The translations under genes and the position numbers were made by a program. From Rariglobus hedericola (GTDB lineage: Bacteria > Verrucomicrobiota > Verrucomicrobiia > Opitutales > Opitutaceae): DNA of 64,000 nucleotides. The stretch's first letter is position 1; every line of letters starts with the position of its first letter. Below are positions 1 to 10,410 of this stretch, piece after piece. A model generated the notes under the pieces. It made no database searches, was not told the origin of the DNA, and saw only the letters and a list, made by a program, of their open reading frames with translations. The DNA lies in NCBI RefSeq assembly GCF_007559335.1, contig NZ_VMBG01000001.1:1302001-1366000 (forward strand), read 5' to 3'.

Positions 1-3000
1 ATCTCGTTACAGGTGCGCTTCCTTTCCACGATCGATACAACCGTGCACTGGTTCAAGGATGCCCAGCCCATCGGAGGCGGGCGCGACGGCACCCTGGTCA
101 TTGGCAATGTCGGGGCGAACGACCTCGGCAGTTATCACGCCGTGCTCTCCAATGCCGATGAATCGGTCACCTCGGAGGCCGCCCTGCTCACCGAACGCAT
201 TTCCGCACCCTTCATCACGTGGTCCACGGGCAACCTGAACGAGGTCGTCGGCAACCCGATCACGTTGCGCGTCGTCGCCCAAGGCTCCCAGCCATGGACC
301 CTGCAATGGTTGAAAGATGGCCAACCCATCGACGGCGCGACATCGGAAAGCCTCTTCTTTGGCTCGCTCGCCGCGGGCGACGCAGGGCAATACGAAGTCG
401 TTATTACCAACGCCTCCGGGGTGACCCGCTCCACGGCCTTTAAAGTCACCGTCGCGAACTCGCCGTTCACCGCCTGGAACTGGGTAACCGCACCCGACCA
501 AGGCTGGCCGATCCAGGACATCCGCTACCTTGATACGACCTACCACGCGATCGCCAGCGCCGGTGGCTCCACCAAAGTCCTTCGGTCCACCGACGGTGTA
601 AACTGGCAGGCGCAAATGCTGCCGCCCGCCTTCGATGGCTACCAAATCGACCGGGGCAACAATACGCTCATCATCGCGGGTCGCGACCACACGACGTCGG
701 GTAACGGCAGCATCTACCGCTCCACCGACGGCGGTGAAACCTGGTCGTTGAGCGGACTGCCCTTCCGAGGCAACGTGACTTCGCTGCAATTTGGCGGCGG
801 ATACTTTGTCGCTTTGAACAATTACGACGGCACATTGCGCCGCTCCACCAACGGGACGTCATGGCAGGCTCCGGTCACACCGCCCGCCAACGGGATGAAC
901 CAGCTGACATTCCAAGGCGGCACTTTCTTCACTTACAACAGCAGCAACAGCACGCTCTACCGCTCCACCGACGGCGGAGCTTGGAGTGCTTATGCAGCAG
1001 GCGGCGCCATCCGCGGCATCCTGCACAACGCGGGAGTCTTTCACCTCTGGACCGCCACCACCTACCTCCAATCAAGCGACGGCATCACTTGGACTCTAAT
1101 CGGCTCAAGCGCCAGCCCGGACACCCCGTTGCTCATCCATGACGGGACCCGCATCATCAGCGCCAGCTCGTCGCAGCTGTCCCTGCGCTTCTCTGATACA
1201 GGCATCAGCTGGGCCACCCAAACCATCCTCAACACGGGCGCATCCACGACCATCAAAAAACTGCTGCGCGGTGGTGGACGCACGCTCGCCGGCTGTGCCA
1301 ACGGAATGATCCTTTCGTCGCCGGATTCAACGCTCCTGGAAAACACGTTCTCCCCGTTCGCCTGGACGGGCGGAGCCTCCAGTCGTGTCGAATTCTGCGA
1401 AGACGAGTTCATCCTGACGAGCCGCAGCAACACCACTCCCCACGTCGCCCTGTCCTCCGATGGCCAGACTTGGAAAAAATATGTCATCCCTGATCAGACT
1501 GATCTCGCCGGCAGCCGGATTTGGAAAGCGGGCGGTTATTATTGGGCCAACTCCCGCGGCGCTCTTTCGACAAACACCTTCTGGCGCGGCCGTTCGCCCC
1601 TCGATCTCAAACGCGTGGCGGGCACTCCTTCCGACTCGCTTAGCAGCATCCTGTTTAAAGACGGGCGTTTCTTCGCCGTAGCCGGCACCCAGTTGATCAC
1701 TTCGACTAACGAAGGCCTGACTTGGTCGTCTATCAACCCCGGCTTCAGCCTGCCTTCCGGCACGCAACTGTATCGAGCCGGCAGCCGCTGGTTTCTAATC
1801 GGATACAATACGCTGGCCTCATCGACCGACGGCTTCTCGTGGAGCCTTGCGTCCAGGCCCAACACCAACTCCCACGACTTCCTCGGCTTTGCGGAAAACA
1901 ACGGGAAGTTCTATGTGGTCACAGGCAGCTATAACCAGATCTGGGAATCCACCGACGGCATCAACTGGACCATCAACCCGCTCACCTTCAGCACGAGCGG
2001 CTTTGGGGGCATCTATGCGCATCGCGGAACCCTGCTGCTCCTGCCCTACCCGAATGTCACCGGTGAACAATTCCTCGCCACCACCGACCTCACCACGTGG
2101 CAGACGATCAACACCGGCATAAGCGCCGGCTCCTTCGCCACCGGAAGAGGCATCATGGTGGGAGTGAGCCCCACGCCACACATCGTTTACAACGGGCAGA
2201 CTCCTTCCCGCGCTCCCGTGTGCCGCCTGCTATCGCCGCTGCCTGATGTTCAGTTCACCGTTAACAATCTGGTCGAACTCAGCGTAAACGCCTCCGCGCC
2301 CGATGGAACCTTTGACCGGGTCGAACTCTATGTGGACGACCTGCTGGTTGCGACCTCGACCACCCCGGGTGTTTTCCGCTACGGCTTTTCGGCCACCGAG
2401 AACCGCTCCTACAGCTTCCACGCTCGCGCCTACAACACCGATGGCCTCGTCACCACCGATTCGACGCGCGCCACCGCCAAGTCCCCCATGGCCGCACCGC
2501 TGTTCGTCACCAGCGATACGCTTACCAGCAGCAATGTGTTCAGTGATGATGACGCCTATTACGCCGTTTCCGGCACTTCGCTTTATCGATCGATCGACGG
2601 CATCCACTGGGAATTCCACTCCATCACCACGAGCCTGAGTTCGATCAACGAGTTCAGTTTGGACGATAACTACACGCGACTGCACTACACGAACGGAACT
2701 GGAATGGTGGTCTCCCGTGACGGCCTCGACTGGATCAGCATCACAACGAACTCGCCCGTGCAATACCGCTCCGGCGTTTACTTCCGCTATACCAGTTCCG
2801 GAGGCAGCGGGACGGGCAGCGTCTCCTTATCCTCCAATGGCAGCGCATGGGTGACCACGCCGGCACGCGCCCAGACGTATTTCACAACAGTCCTCATGGG
2901 CGATGGTCCTCGTTATCTGGGCTGGAGCTCGACCATCCACCCCTATGTTCGTCGCTCCGACGACGGAATCAACTGGGTCAACATGATCGACCTTCCCCGT

Positions 3001-5463
3001 CCCGCGGCCGGCATCGAGGCGTTGGGACGTTTCATCCTGCGTTATCTGGACAACAAGGTCCGCACCTCGTCCGATGGCGGTGTCACCTGGACCACGTCTG
3101 ATCTCGGTGTCACTGTGGACAAGCTCCTCCCGGTGGGAGACGTCGTGTTCGCGGTTTACGGTTCTTCGATTAAAAAAATCTCCACCGACGGCATCGTCTG
3201 GCAAACCCATCAGGTCCCCGATCTCTCGGCCAACGTAGCCTATGGAGACGGGCTCTATGTCAGCGTCGGTTCAAACAACGCCCGGGTGTCTACCGACGGC
3301 GTTAACTGGACCACGCACACGCCTCCGTGGGCGGTCCTTAACTCCACGCCCTTCATCGTTCACGGCCCCGCCGGTTTCATCGCATTCCACAGCGGACAGC
3401 CCGGCTGGATATCAACGGATGGCGTGAATTGGACCGAAGCGGGACTGACCGCCAGCGATGGTGGCTCCTGGCAAAAATATGCCGCCATCGGCGACACCCA
3501 GATCGCGATTCGCGATGTGACCGTTCCATTAAACCCCATCAAACGATCACTGGATGCCGGCAAGACCTGGAGCTTTTCCTCTCCGCCTTATGCACACCCC
3601 GTGATGACCCGGGACGTTTACTCCACGGGCTCGTCCTTCGTGCTGCGCGATTCCAACGGAAAACTCTACCGCTCCAACGACGGCACCGCCTGGACCTCGG
3701 TCCCGGTGGTCGCTGAAGGCACCAACATCGCCGTGACCCAGCTTATCACCCGCGCCAATCTGTGGCATGCCGTGGCCAACAACGGCTACATGTATCGCTC
3801 CACCGACGACGGAGTTTCTTGGAACCGGTATCTGGTCTCCGCTACCCCCGGGGTAAACCTGGTCGAGATTCACTTCTCGGGTTTGCACTACCTCGCGGTG
3901 GCCTATGCCTCGTCATCGGCGGTTCCGCCGGTCTTCCGGTCTGACGATGGCGTCACCTGGACGCCCACCACACTCCCCGCAACCGTGACATTTAGCAGCC
4001 GGCGCAGTGCCGGCCTCGGCCAGTTCGTCATCATCCAAGGTATCAAGACCTACCTGTCCAACAATGGGACCGATTGGACCGCGGCCGCTTCATCTCCTGT
4101 GGTGGATGGCCTCGCCTATCCGGCCAGCGATGCCTTTTACCTGCTTAACAATGGCAGCCTGTATCGCTCCGTAAACGCGGACGGATGGACCCTCATCCGC
4201 ACCGGGGTGACCGGAGGGCTGGTTGAACTGAACGGTGTTCTCCATGCCTTTGGCGGCACCGCCACTACTCCGCTTTATTTCGCGGACGCTGCCATTCAGG
4301 CCGTGCAGGTTTCCTCAGGCACCTACGGCATCGGCGATACACTCACCGCCCAGGTCACCATCGCCAACCTCGGCGCGACTCTGCTGCCCGAAATGGACGC
4401 GGAACTCTATCTCTCGCGTGACACCTTCCACGGTAACGGGGACGACATTCGGCTTGGCGCACTCACGATAGCTGCAGCCAGTCTGCCCCCACCGGGAGAG
4501 ACCCGTATCATCGCACTCTCCCTCGTCCTGCCGCCCAACTTGGAAGGCGGGGAGTTTTATACTGGCATTCGTCTTGATCCCGCCGGACGGGTTGGAGAGT
4601 TCAGCAAGTCCAATAACCGCCGCTTCACGACCACGTCGCCCATCAACGTCCCCGAATGGACGCTCGATCTGGAAACAACTGGAAACGGAGGCGTGGCCCA
4701 AAGCGTCTCGGCCGTGCGTTATGTGCACGGCTCGACCGTGACTCTCTCGCCCAGCGCGGGTAAAAACGCCTCGTTTGCCGGCTGGTCGGGTAGCGAGTCA
4801 AGCGACCGGCCCGACCTCACTCTGACCATGCGCGACAACAAGGTGCTGACCGCGTCATTTGCGGAGATGCGCCAACTTTCGGTTACCGTGCGGGGCGCCG
4901 GCGCTGTTCAACTGGATCAAGCTGGCGGACGTTACGCGCAAGGTGCCCAAGCCACGCTACAGGCCATCCCCTCGGCGGGCTGGCGCTTTGTCGAATGGCA
5001 GGAAGACCTTGCCGGTGGCACCCCCACCCGCACGCTTTTGATGAACACGGATCGCGCCGTCGTCGCCAAATTCGACTACCCTCTAGAAAACTGGAAGGCC
5101 GTCCATTTCACCCCGACTGAACTTGCCGATCCTGCAATCTCGGGCGACGACGCCAGACCCGATCCCCATGGCATCTCCAATCTGATGTCCTACCTCTCGG
5201 GCCGTGCACCGCGTTCCAACGAACCGTTCAACACCGCGCCCGAAGTGCAGGGCTCAACTCTGTTCTACCGCTATACACGCAACACCGGAGCCGTGGGCTC
5301 CAGCCTGATTGCCGAAGTATCCACTGATTTGGTCAACTGGACGGTTTCGCTGAGTGAACGAGTGATCGATGAAAGCCAAGGTGTGGAAACCGTGGAGGTG
5401 GTCGTTCCGCGTGAAAGCCGGCCCCGCCTTTTTATCCGCCTTCGCTCCGTGCCCAATCCCTAA
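1..5463 (+). CDS. Giant secreted Ig/Asp-box repeat protein (5' end outside window)
   Basis: The frame is open from base 1, so the N-terminus and any signal peptide lie upstream; about 1,820 residues are visible. In order: the end of one Ig-like domain and a complete second one (to about residue 150), a long beta-propeller-like region with about two dozen Asp-box motifs of the form S-x-D-G-x-x-W (for example RSTDGGETWS), interrupted near residues 740-830 by an Ig-like domain. Then come a CARDB-like domain (about 1435-1530), two InlB B-repeat-like domains of about 70 residues each (about 1550-1690) and a C-terminal domain ending in RLFIRLRS. That last domain is common at the end of large verrucomicrobial surface proteins. 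Asp-box propellers occur in sialidases and in non-enzymatic adhesins; no catalytic site is evident. A surface or extracellular binding role is inferred. Confidence 0.8.
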   Translation: MSLQVRFLSTIDTTVHWFKDAQPIGGGRDGTLVIGNVGANDLGSYHAVLSNADESVTSEAALLTERISAPFITWSTGNLNEVVGNPITLRVVAQGSQPWTLQWLKDGQPIDGATSESLFFGSLAAGDAGQYEVVITNASGVTRSTAFKVTVANSPFTAWNWVTAPDQGWPIQDIRYLDTTYHAIASAGGSTKVLRSTDGVNWQAQMLPPAFDGYQIDRGNNTLIIAGRDHTTSGNGSIYRSTDGGETWSLSGLPFRGNVTSLQFGGGYFVALNNYDGTLRRSTNGTSWQAPVTPPANGMNQLTFQGGTFFTYNSSNSTLYRSTDGGAWSAYAAGGAIRGILHNAGVFHLWTATTYLQSSDGITWTLIGSSASPDTPLLIHDGTRIISASSSQLSLRFSDTGISWATQTILNTGASTTIKKLLRGGGRTLAGCANGMILSSPDSTLLENTFSPFAWTGGASSRVEFCEDEFILTSRSNTTPHVALSSDGQTWKKYVIPDQTDLAGSRIWKAGGYYWANSRGALSTNTFWRGRSPLDLKRVAGTPSDSLSSILFKDGRFFAVAGTQLITSTNEGLTWSSINPGFSLPSGTQLYRAGSRWFLIGYNTLASSTDGFSWSLASRPNTNSHDFLGFAENNGKFYVVTGSYNQIWESTDGINWTINPLTFSTSGFGGIYAHRGTLLLLPYPNVTGEQFLATTDLTTWQTINTGISAGSFATGRGIMVGVSPTPHIVYNGQTPSRAPVCRLLSPLPDVQFTVNNLVELSVNASAPDGTFDRVELYVDDLLVATSTTPGVFRYGFSATENRSYSFHARAYNTDGLVTTDSTRATAKSPMAAPLFVTSDTLTSSNVFSDDDAYYAVSGTSLYRSIDGIHWEFHSITTSLSSINEFSLDDNYTRLHYTNGTGMVVSRDGLDWISITTNSPVQYRSGVYFRYTSSGGSGTGSVSLSSNGSAWVTTPARAQTYFTTVLMGDGPRYLGWSSTIHPYVRRSDDGINWVNMIDLPRPAAGIEALGRFILRYLDNKVRTSSDGGVTWTTSDLGVTVDKLLPVGDVVFAVYGSSIKKISTDGIVWQTHQVPDLSANVAYGDGLYVSVGSNNARVSTDGVNWTTHTPPWAVLNSTPFIVHGPAGFIAFHSGQPGWISTDGVNWTEAGLTASDGGSWQKYAAIGDTQIAIRDVTVPLNPIKRSLDAGKTWSFSSPPYAHPVMTRDVYSTGSSFVLRDSNGKLYRSNDGTAWTSVPVVAEGTNIAVTQLITRANLWHAVANNGYMYRSTDDGVSWNRYLVSATPGVNLVEIHFSGLHYLAVAYASSSAVPPVFRSDDGVTWTPTTLPATVTFSSRRSAGLGQFVIIQGIKTYLSNNGTDWTAAASSPVVDGLAYPASDAFYLLNNGSLYRSVNADGWTLIRTGVTGGLVELNGVLHAFGGTATTPLYFADAAIQAVQVSSGTYGIGDTLTAQVTIANLGATLLPEMDAELYLSRDTFHGNGDDIRLGALTIAAASLPPPGETRIIALSLVLPPNLEGGEFYTGIRLDPAGRVGEFSKSNNRRFTTTSPINVPEWTLDLETTGNGGVAQSVSAVRYVHGSTVTLSPSAGKNASFAGWSGSESSDRPDLTLTMRDNKVLTASFAEMRQLSVTVRGAGAVQLDQAGGRYAQGAQATLQAIPSAGWRFVEWQEDLAGGTPTRTLLMNTDRAVVAKFDYPLENWKAVHFTPTELADPAISGDDARPDPHGISNLMSYLSGRAPRSNEPFNTAPEVQGSTLFYRYTRNTGAVGSSLIAEVSTDLVNWTVSLSERVIDESQGVETVEVVVPRESRPRLFIRLRSVPNP

Positions 5464-5490
5464 TCTCAAAGCCTGATAACCCGACCAACA

Positions 5491-5523
5491 AAAAGGCCGG
5501 CCCCTTTCGCGGGCCGGCCTTTT
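5491..5523. terminator. Bidirectional intrinsic terminator
   Basis: A 9-bp GC stem (GGCCGGCCC / GGGCCGGCC) is flanked by AAAA on the left and TTTT on the right, with a 7-base loop. It sits between the convergent giant repeat protein and transketolase genes and can serve both. Confidence 0.9.
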
Positions 5524-5551
5524 GCAGCAACAATCAATCCACGCCGCAAGC

Positions 5552-7540
5552 TCAGCTCAGGCTCTGCACGGCGGTCACCACGGCTTCGGTGGTGATACCG
5601 AGTTCCTTGAAGACGGTCGCGCCCGGAGCGCTCATGCCGAAGCGGTCGATGCCGATCACCTTGCCGTCGAGACCAACGTATTGATACCAGAGACCGGTGA
5701 CGCCGGCCTCGATCGCGACGCGTTTGCGCACGGCGGTCGGGAGGATGGCCTCGCGGTATTCGGCGGGCTGGCGATTAAAGCGCTCGAAGCACGGCATCGA
5801 GACGACGCGGGTGCCTTCGCCGAGGATCTTGGCGGCGTTGACGGCGTATTGGAGTTCGCTGCCGCTGGCCATGAGGATGGTCGTGAGCGGGGCGGTCTCC
5901 TGCACAGCGACGTATCCACCTTTCAATACACCGGCGCGGCGGATGTGCGGAGGGATGTCGTTGAGGAGGGGGATCGCCTGGCGCGTAAGCGAGAGGAGCG
6001 TCGGGCCATCGGTGCGCTCGAGGGCGGCGGCGTAGGCACCGGCGGCCTCTTCGGGATCGCCGGGGCGGATGACGTCGAAGCCGGGGATGACGCGCAGGCC
6101 GGAGACAGTTTCGACGGGCTGGTGGGTCGGGCCGTCTTCACCTACGCCGACGGAGTCGTGGGTGTAGATGTAGAGGACGGGCAGCTTGGAGAGCGAAGCG
6201 AGGCGCATCGCGGGGCGGGAGTAGTCGGCGAACACGAGGAACGTGGCGACCGAGGGACGGAAAATGCCGTCGTAGGCGATGCCGTTGGCGATTGAAGCCA
6301 TGGCGTGTTCGCGGATGCCGAAGCGGATGTTGCGACCGGCGCGGTTGGTCTCATCGAAGTCCTTGTCGGAGGCGATGTAGTTCAGCGTGGAACCGTAGAG
6401 GTCGGCGCTGCCACCGATGAGCAGCGGGAGCTCGGCGGCGACGGCTTGCAGGATTTGCTGGCCGGCGGCGCGGGTGGCGAGCTTGGCATCGGCCGGGAAG
6501 AGCGGGGTCTTCTCGAGGAGGTGCGCGGCGCTGATGCGGGCGTTGCGGCTGTCGAGGAGCGCGGCCTTCTCAGGGTTGGCGGCTTTCCAAGCTTCGAAGG
6601 TCTTGACCCACTTCTTGTAGTTACGGACGAGCTTCTTCTTGTGGCCGGCGAAATAGGCGCGGACGTCGTCGCTGACGAAGAAATGCTGGTCGGCGGGCAG
6701 ACCGAGACCGGAGCGGGCGCCGTCGGAGAACTTTGCGCCACCTTCGCCGTGGCCCTTGGCGGTGCCGGCGACTTCGGGGATGCCCTTGGCGATGGTGGTC
6801 TTGGCGATGATGAGCTGGGGCTTGCCGGTGGCCTTCTTGGCTTTGTTGAAGGCTTTCAACACCGCATTGAGATCGTGGCCGTCGATGGTCTGGACGTCCC
6901 AGCCGAGGGCTTTGAAGCGCTTGGCGTCATCGCCGCCCTGTGACTTGTTGGCCATGGCGTCGAGGGTGACGTCGTTGGAGTCGTAGATGAGGATGAGGTT
7001 GTCGAGTTTCTGGTGGGCGGCGAAGGAGATCGCCTCGAGGGCGACGCCCTCCTGCATGCAACCGTCACCGGCGAGGGCGACGACATGGTTGTCGAAAATG
7101 GTGTGCTCCGCGGTGTTGAAACGGGCGGCGGCGGCGGCTTGCGAGAGGGCGAGGCCGGTGGCGTTGGCGATACCCTGGCCGAGGGGACCGGTGGTGCACT
7201 CGATGCCGGGGGTCTCGTGGAACTCGGGGTGGCCGGGGGTCTTGCTGTGAAGGGCGCGGAAGTTCTTCAGGTCTTCGAGCGAGAGATCAAAGCCGCTCAG
7301 ATGGAGCCAGCTGTAGATGAACATCGAACCGTGGCCGGCCGAGAGCACGAAACGGTCGCGATTGAGCCAACGGGGAGCGTCGGGGTTGAACGCAAGGACG
7401 TTGCCGAAGAGGACGGCGCCGATCTCGGCGCAGCCGAGCGGAAGGCCGAGGTGGCCGGAGTTGCACTTATGGACGGCGTCGATGGCGAGGCCGCGGGCCT
7501 GGTTGGCAGCGAGGGACAGGATGTCGGTCTGGAGTGGCAT
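5552..7540 (-). CDS. tkt: Transketolase
   Basis: Thiamine-diphosphate enzyme that moves two-carbon ketol units between sugar phosphates in the pentose phosphate pathway; cytoplasmic. The 662 residues match the full-length family. Visible landmarks are the active-site histidines in NSGHLG (His30) and SAGHGS (His70), the ThDP/metal motif beginning GDG at 158-160, and the FGIREHAM segment of the pyrimidine-binding domain, whose Glu activates the cofactor. The start at 7540 gives the expected [15 protein letters not shown]-terminus. It is transcribed away from the ribosomal rplS gene's terminator and is probably monocistronic. Confidence 0.97.
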   Translation of the reverse strand: MPLQTDILSLAANQARGLAIDAVHKCNSGHLGLPLGCAEIGAVLFGNVLAFNPDAPRWLNRDRFVLSAGHGSMFIYSWLHLSGFDLSLEDLKNFRALHSKTPGHPEFHETPGIECTTGPLGQGIANATGLALSQAAAAARFNTAEHTIFDNHVVALAGDGCMQEGVALEAISFAAHQKLDNLILIYDSNDVTLDAMANKSQGGDDAKRFKALGWDVQTIDGHDLNAVLKAFNKAKKATGKPQLIIAKTTIAKGIPEVAGTAKGHGEGGAKFSDGARSGLGLPADQHFFVSDDVRAYFAGHKKKLVRNYKKWVKTFEAWKAANPEKAALLDSRNARISAAHLLEKTPLFPADAKLATRAAGQQILQAVAAELPLLIGGSADLYGSTLNYIASDKDFDETNRAGRNIRFGIREHAMASIANGIAYDGIFRPSVATFLVFADYSRPAMRLASLSKLPVLYIYTHDSVGVGEDGPTHQPVETVSGLRVIPGFDVIRPGDPEEAAGAYAAALERTDGPTLLSLTRQAIPLLNDIPPHIRRAGVLKGGYVAVQETAPLTTILMASGSELQYAVNAAKILGEGTRVVSMPCFERFNRQPAEYREAILPTAVRKRVAIEAGVTGLWYQYVGLDGKVIGIDRFGMSAPGATVFKELGITTEAVVTAVQSLS

Positions 7541-7622
7541 GGTGTGAAAGGGATGCGGTTCGTGAAATGAAGGATTAAGAATTAGCCATTCTCATGAGCG
7601 TGGGGGAAGTCCAAAGGGCATG

Positions 7623-7649
7623 AAAAAAGCGAGTCTGGAAGACTCGCTT
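7623..7649 (-). terminator. Intrinsic terminator of rplS
   Basis: On the minus strand a 10-bp stem (AAGCGAGTCT / AGACTCGCTT) with a 3-base loop runs straight into a T tract, 30 bases after the rplS stop codon. Confidence 0.88.
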
Positions 7650-7679
7650 GATTCATACAGCAAAAGGAACTGAAAACAG

Positions 7680-8054
7680 TTACTTGGTGGCGACGGGCTT
7701 CTCGCGCTTCTGGACCTTGACGGCGACGGCGGCTTTGCCGAGACGGTCGCGGAGGTAGTAGAGGCGGGCGCGCATGGGCTCGGAGGTCTGCTCGATCTCG
7801 ATCTTCTCGATGTTCGGGGAGCTGCTGGGGAAAACGCGCTCGACGCCCTCGCCGTAGCTGATGCGACGGACCGTGAATGTCTCGTGGATGCCAGAGCCTT
7901 TGATGGCGATGACGATGCCGGCGAAAATCTGCACGCGCTCTTTATCACCTTCGCGCACTTTGGTGTGCACTTTGACGCCGTCGCCCACCTTGAAGGGAGG
8001 GAGGTCTTTTTTGACCTGGCTGGCGGTGATTTCTCTGATGATCGGGTTGCTCAT
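7680..8054 (-). CDS. rplS: 50S ribosomal protein L19
   Basis: Large-subunit protein located at the 30S-50S interface. The 124-residue product is full length and carries the family core [13 protein letters not shown], the [14 protein letters not shown] segment and the [17 protein letters not shown] block, followed by a short Lys-rich tail. It lies 17 bases downstream of trmD in the common rpsP-trmD-rplS order (rimM is absent between rpsP and trmD), and a strong terminator follows it. Confidence 0.98.
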   Translation of the reverse strand: MSNPIIREITASQVKKDLPPFKVGDGVKVHTKVREGDKERVQIFAGIVIAIKGSGIHETFTVRRISYGEGVERVFPSSSPNIEKIEIEQTSEPMRARLYYLRDRLGKAAVAVKVQKREKPVATK

Positions 8055-8071
8055 GACGGTTAAATGTTAAG

Positions 8072-8746
8072 TTATTTAAGTAAATCGGGTCGGACTAGGC
8101 GGGTTTTCTCAATACGTTGTGCGTTTCGCCACTCTTCGATCTTGGCATGGTCGCCGGAAAGGAGGACATCCGGCACGGACATGCCGCGGAATTCGGCGGG
8201 ACGCGTGTATTGAGGAAAGTCGAGCAACTTGCCGGTGAAGGATTCGTGCGTCAATGACTTTTCTTCCCCGAGCACACCGGGAATCAAACGCGCGAGTGCA
8301 TCGATGACCACGGCGGCCGGGAGCGTGCCGTTCGTGAGCACATAATCCCCGATGCTGATCTCCTGATCGATGACCTTTTCGCGGATGCGTTGATCGATGC
8401 CCTCATAATGTCCGCTGAGAAGAATCAAGTGCGTCTCCTGCGCCAGTTCGCCGGCGATTTTTTGCGAATAAGGCGTGCCGTCCGGCGTCAGATAAATGCG
8501 GCGGCAACCGGGAGTCTGGAGTTGCTCGATGGCCGCGAAGACGGGCTCGGGCTTCATGACCATGCCGGCACCACCGCCAAAGGGACGGTCATCGGCATTC
8601 TTGTGTTTGCTGGTCGCCCAATCGCGGACGTCGTGAACTTTGACGGTCAGCAGGCCGCTTTCGATGCCCTTACCCAAGATGCTCTCGACCAAAAAGCCGT
8701 CGAGCATACGCGGAAACAGCGTAAGAACATCGATATGGAGAGGCAT
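8072..8746 (-). CDS. trmD: tRNA (guanine37-N1)-methyltransferase TrmD
   Basis: SAM-dependent SPOUT (knotted) methyltransferase that makes m1G37 next to the anticodon and so prevents +1 frameshifts. The 224 residues start MPLHIDVLTLFP. The family signature RPFGGGAGMV and the SAM-binding knot segments LLSGHYEGIDQR and ISIGDYVLTNG are present; the C-terminal helix-rich segment contains YTRPAEFRGM and PDVLLSGDH. The gene is co-directional with rpsP upstream and rplS downstream. Confidence 0.98.
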   Translation of the reverse strand: MPLHIDVLTLFPRMLDGFLVESILGKGIESGLLTVKVHDVRDWATSKHKNADDRPFGGGAGMVMKPEPVFAAIEQLQTPGCRRIYLTPDGTPYSQKIAGELAQETHLILLSGHYEGIDQRIREKVIDQEISIGDYVLTNGTLPAAVVIDALARLIPGVLGEEKSLTHESFTGKLLDFPQYTRPAEFRGMSVPDVLLSGDHAKIEEWRNAQRIEKTRLVRPDLLK

Positions 8747-8780
8747 GAGAGGAAGCGGGAGAAAGCGGCGGAGAATGGCA

Positions 8781-8815
8781 AAAAAAATCGCCCGAGCCGT
8801 GAAGGCCGGGCGATT
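8781..8815 (-). terminator. Terminator or attenuator between rpsP and trmD
   Basis: Reading the minus strand, the 3' side of rpsP is followed by a 12-bp GC-rich stem with one bulged base (8786-8798 pairs with 8804-8815), a 5-base loop and a run of T. It would end or partly reduce transcription before trmD. Confidence 0.85.
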
Positions 8816-8838
8816 CAGAAGCGATTTAAGCCGGAAGC

Positions 8839-9105
8839 TTAGGCGACGGGGGTCGCAGCGGCGGCCTTGCGGGCCTTCTTAATCAGGGACAGAGCGGTGT
8901 CCGTGGGGGTCGCACCCTTGCTAATCCAATACTCGGCGCGCTCGACATTTAAGGTCAGGGCGTCGGCACGGTTGGAGCGGGGGTTATGGGTGCCGAGGAG
9001 CTCGACAGCAGCGCCATCACGACGCGAACGGGCTTCGGCGACGACCACGTGATAAATCGGGTTGTGCGTGGAGCCGATGCGGGAGAGACGAATTTTGAGT
9101 GCCAT
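8839..9105 (-). CDS. rpsP: 30S ribosomal protein S16
   Basis: Small-subunit assembly protein. I chose the ATG at 9105 because it gives the invariant N-terminus MALKIRLSRIGS and the usual length (88 residues); the frame stays open 132 bases further upstream but encodes no S16 sequence there. The motif NPIYHVVVAEARSRRDG and the HNPRSNRADALTLNVERAEYW segment (split here only for description) are typical. It is first in the order rpsP-trmD-rplS. No clear Shine-Dalgarno sequence precedes it. Confidence 0.97.
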   Translation of the reverse strand: MALKIRLSRIGSTHNPIYHVVVAEARSRRDGAAVELLGTHNPRSNRADALTLNVERAEYWISKGATPTDTALSLIKKARKAAAATPVA

Positions 9106-9148
9106 GTGAAAAGGTGTGCTGACAGGTTCTTTAGTTGAAAAGCCGTGG

Positions 9149-9177
9149 AATCCACCGAACGGGCCGAGCGATGTCAA
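9149..9177 (-). promoter_or_regulatory. Candidate sigma-70 promoter for rpsP
   Basis: On the minus strand TTGACA (9177-9172) is followed after 17 bases by TGGATT (9154-9149), 43 bases upstream of the rpsP start. The -35 box is perfect and the -10 box is poor. Confidence 0.4.
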
Positions 9178-9260
9178 GCAGCCATTTCCCGTGATAATCT
9201 CGCGATACGGGCAAACAGACCTTGACCCCTCCCCCACCCGGTCTGAACGTGCGCCCTCTT

Positions 9261-10367
9261 ATGCTCAAAGCTGGCATCGTCGGACTCCCGAATGTGGGCA
9301 AGTCCACTCTCTTCAACGCACTCACCCGCTCCCGCAAGGCAGAAGCGGCCAACTATCCGTTCTGCACCATCGACCCGAACGTGGGCGTGGTGGTCGTGCC
9401 GGATGAGCGTGCCTATGTATTGAAGGGAATCGCCAAGACCAACGTCGTCGTCCCCGCCGCCATCGAATTCGTCGATATCGCGGGTCTCGTCGCCGGCGCC
9501 AGCAAGGGCGAAGGCCTGGGTAACAAGTTCCTCGCCAACATTCGCGAGACCGATGCGATCGTGCACGTCGTGCGTTGCTTCGTGGACGACGACATCATCC
9601 ACACCATGGGTGCCGTCGATCCGGTGCGTGACATCGAAGTCATCACCACCGAGCTCGTGCTCGCCGACCTCGACGCCGTCGAGAAACGCCTGAGCAAGAC
9701 CCAGAAGCTGGCCAAGGGCGGCGACAAAGACGCGGCGGCCGAATTCGCGCTACTCGAGCGTCTCCAGCCGCACCTCAACCAAGGCAAGCCGGCCAACGTC
9801 CTCCCCGACACCACGGACGACGAGAAGAAGCTCCTCCAATTTTTCCAGCTGCTCAGCGCCAAGCCCGTCATCTACGCGTGCAATGTTGCCGAGGGCGATC
9901 TCGCCACCGCAGAGGAAAATCCGTTCGTGAAACAAGTGGCCGCCTTCGTGAAGGCCCACCACGATGCCGCCTATGTGCCGATCAGCGCGCACATCGAGGC
10001 GGAGTTGATCGACCTGTCCGCCGAAGAGGCCAAGGAGTTCCTGAAGGATCTCGGCGTCTCCGACTCGGGCGTGTCGCAGCTCATCAAGGGCACCTACAAT
10101 TTGCTCGGCCTGCAGACCTACTTCACCGCCGGTGAAAAAGAGGTGCGTTGCTGGACGATCAAAAAGGGATGGAAAGCTCCGCAAGCAGCGGGCGTCATCC
10201 ACACTGATTTCGAGAAGGGTTTCATCAAGGCCGAGGTCGTCGCCTACGACGATCTCACCCGCCTTGGCAGCACGGCCGCGGCTCGTGACGCTGGGAAATA
10301 CCGGATCGAAGGTAAGGAATATGTCTTTCAGGACGGCGACGTCGTATTGTTCAGATTTAATAACTGA
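9261..10367 (+). CDS. ychF: Redox-regulated ATPase YchF (Obg-family, OLA1-like)
   Basis: Ribosome-associated P-loop protein of the Obg family that prefers ATP to GTP. The ATG at 9261 gives the family start MLKAGIVGLPNVGKST, with the P-loop GLPNVGKST at residues 7-15. The G4 position reads NVAE rather than NKxD, the substitution that explains the ATP preference. A coiled-coil insertion follows the G3 region and a TGS domain forms the C-terminus (from about residue 280, with GKEYVFQDGDVVLFRFN at the end). The product has 368 residues, normal for the family. It stands alone, divergent from rpsP, with its own terminator. Confidence 0.97.
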   Translation: MLKAGIVGLPNVGKSTLFNALTRSRKAEAANYPFCTIDPNVGVVVVPDERAYVLKGIAKTNVVVPAAIEFVDIAGLVAGASKGEGLGNKFLANIRETDAIVHVVRCFVDDDIIHTMGAVDPVRDIEVITTELVLADLDAVEKRLSKTQKLAKGGDKDAAAEFALLERLQPHLNQGKPANVLPDTTDDEKKLLQFFQLLSAKPVIYACNVAEGDLATAEENPFVKQVAAFVKAHHDAAYVPISAHIEAELIDLSAEEAKEFLKDLGVSDSGVSQLIKGTYNLLGLQTYFTAGEKEVRCWTIKKGWKAPQAAGVIHTDFEKGFIKAEVVAYDDLTRLGSTAAARDAGKYRIEGKEYVFQDGDVVLFRFNN

Positions 10368-10410
10368 ACCTGCGGCGCCCAACCGGCCTGTTCTGGTATG
10401 CGCAAAACGA

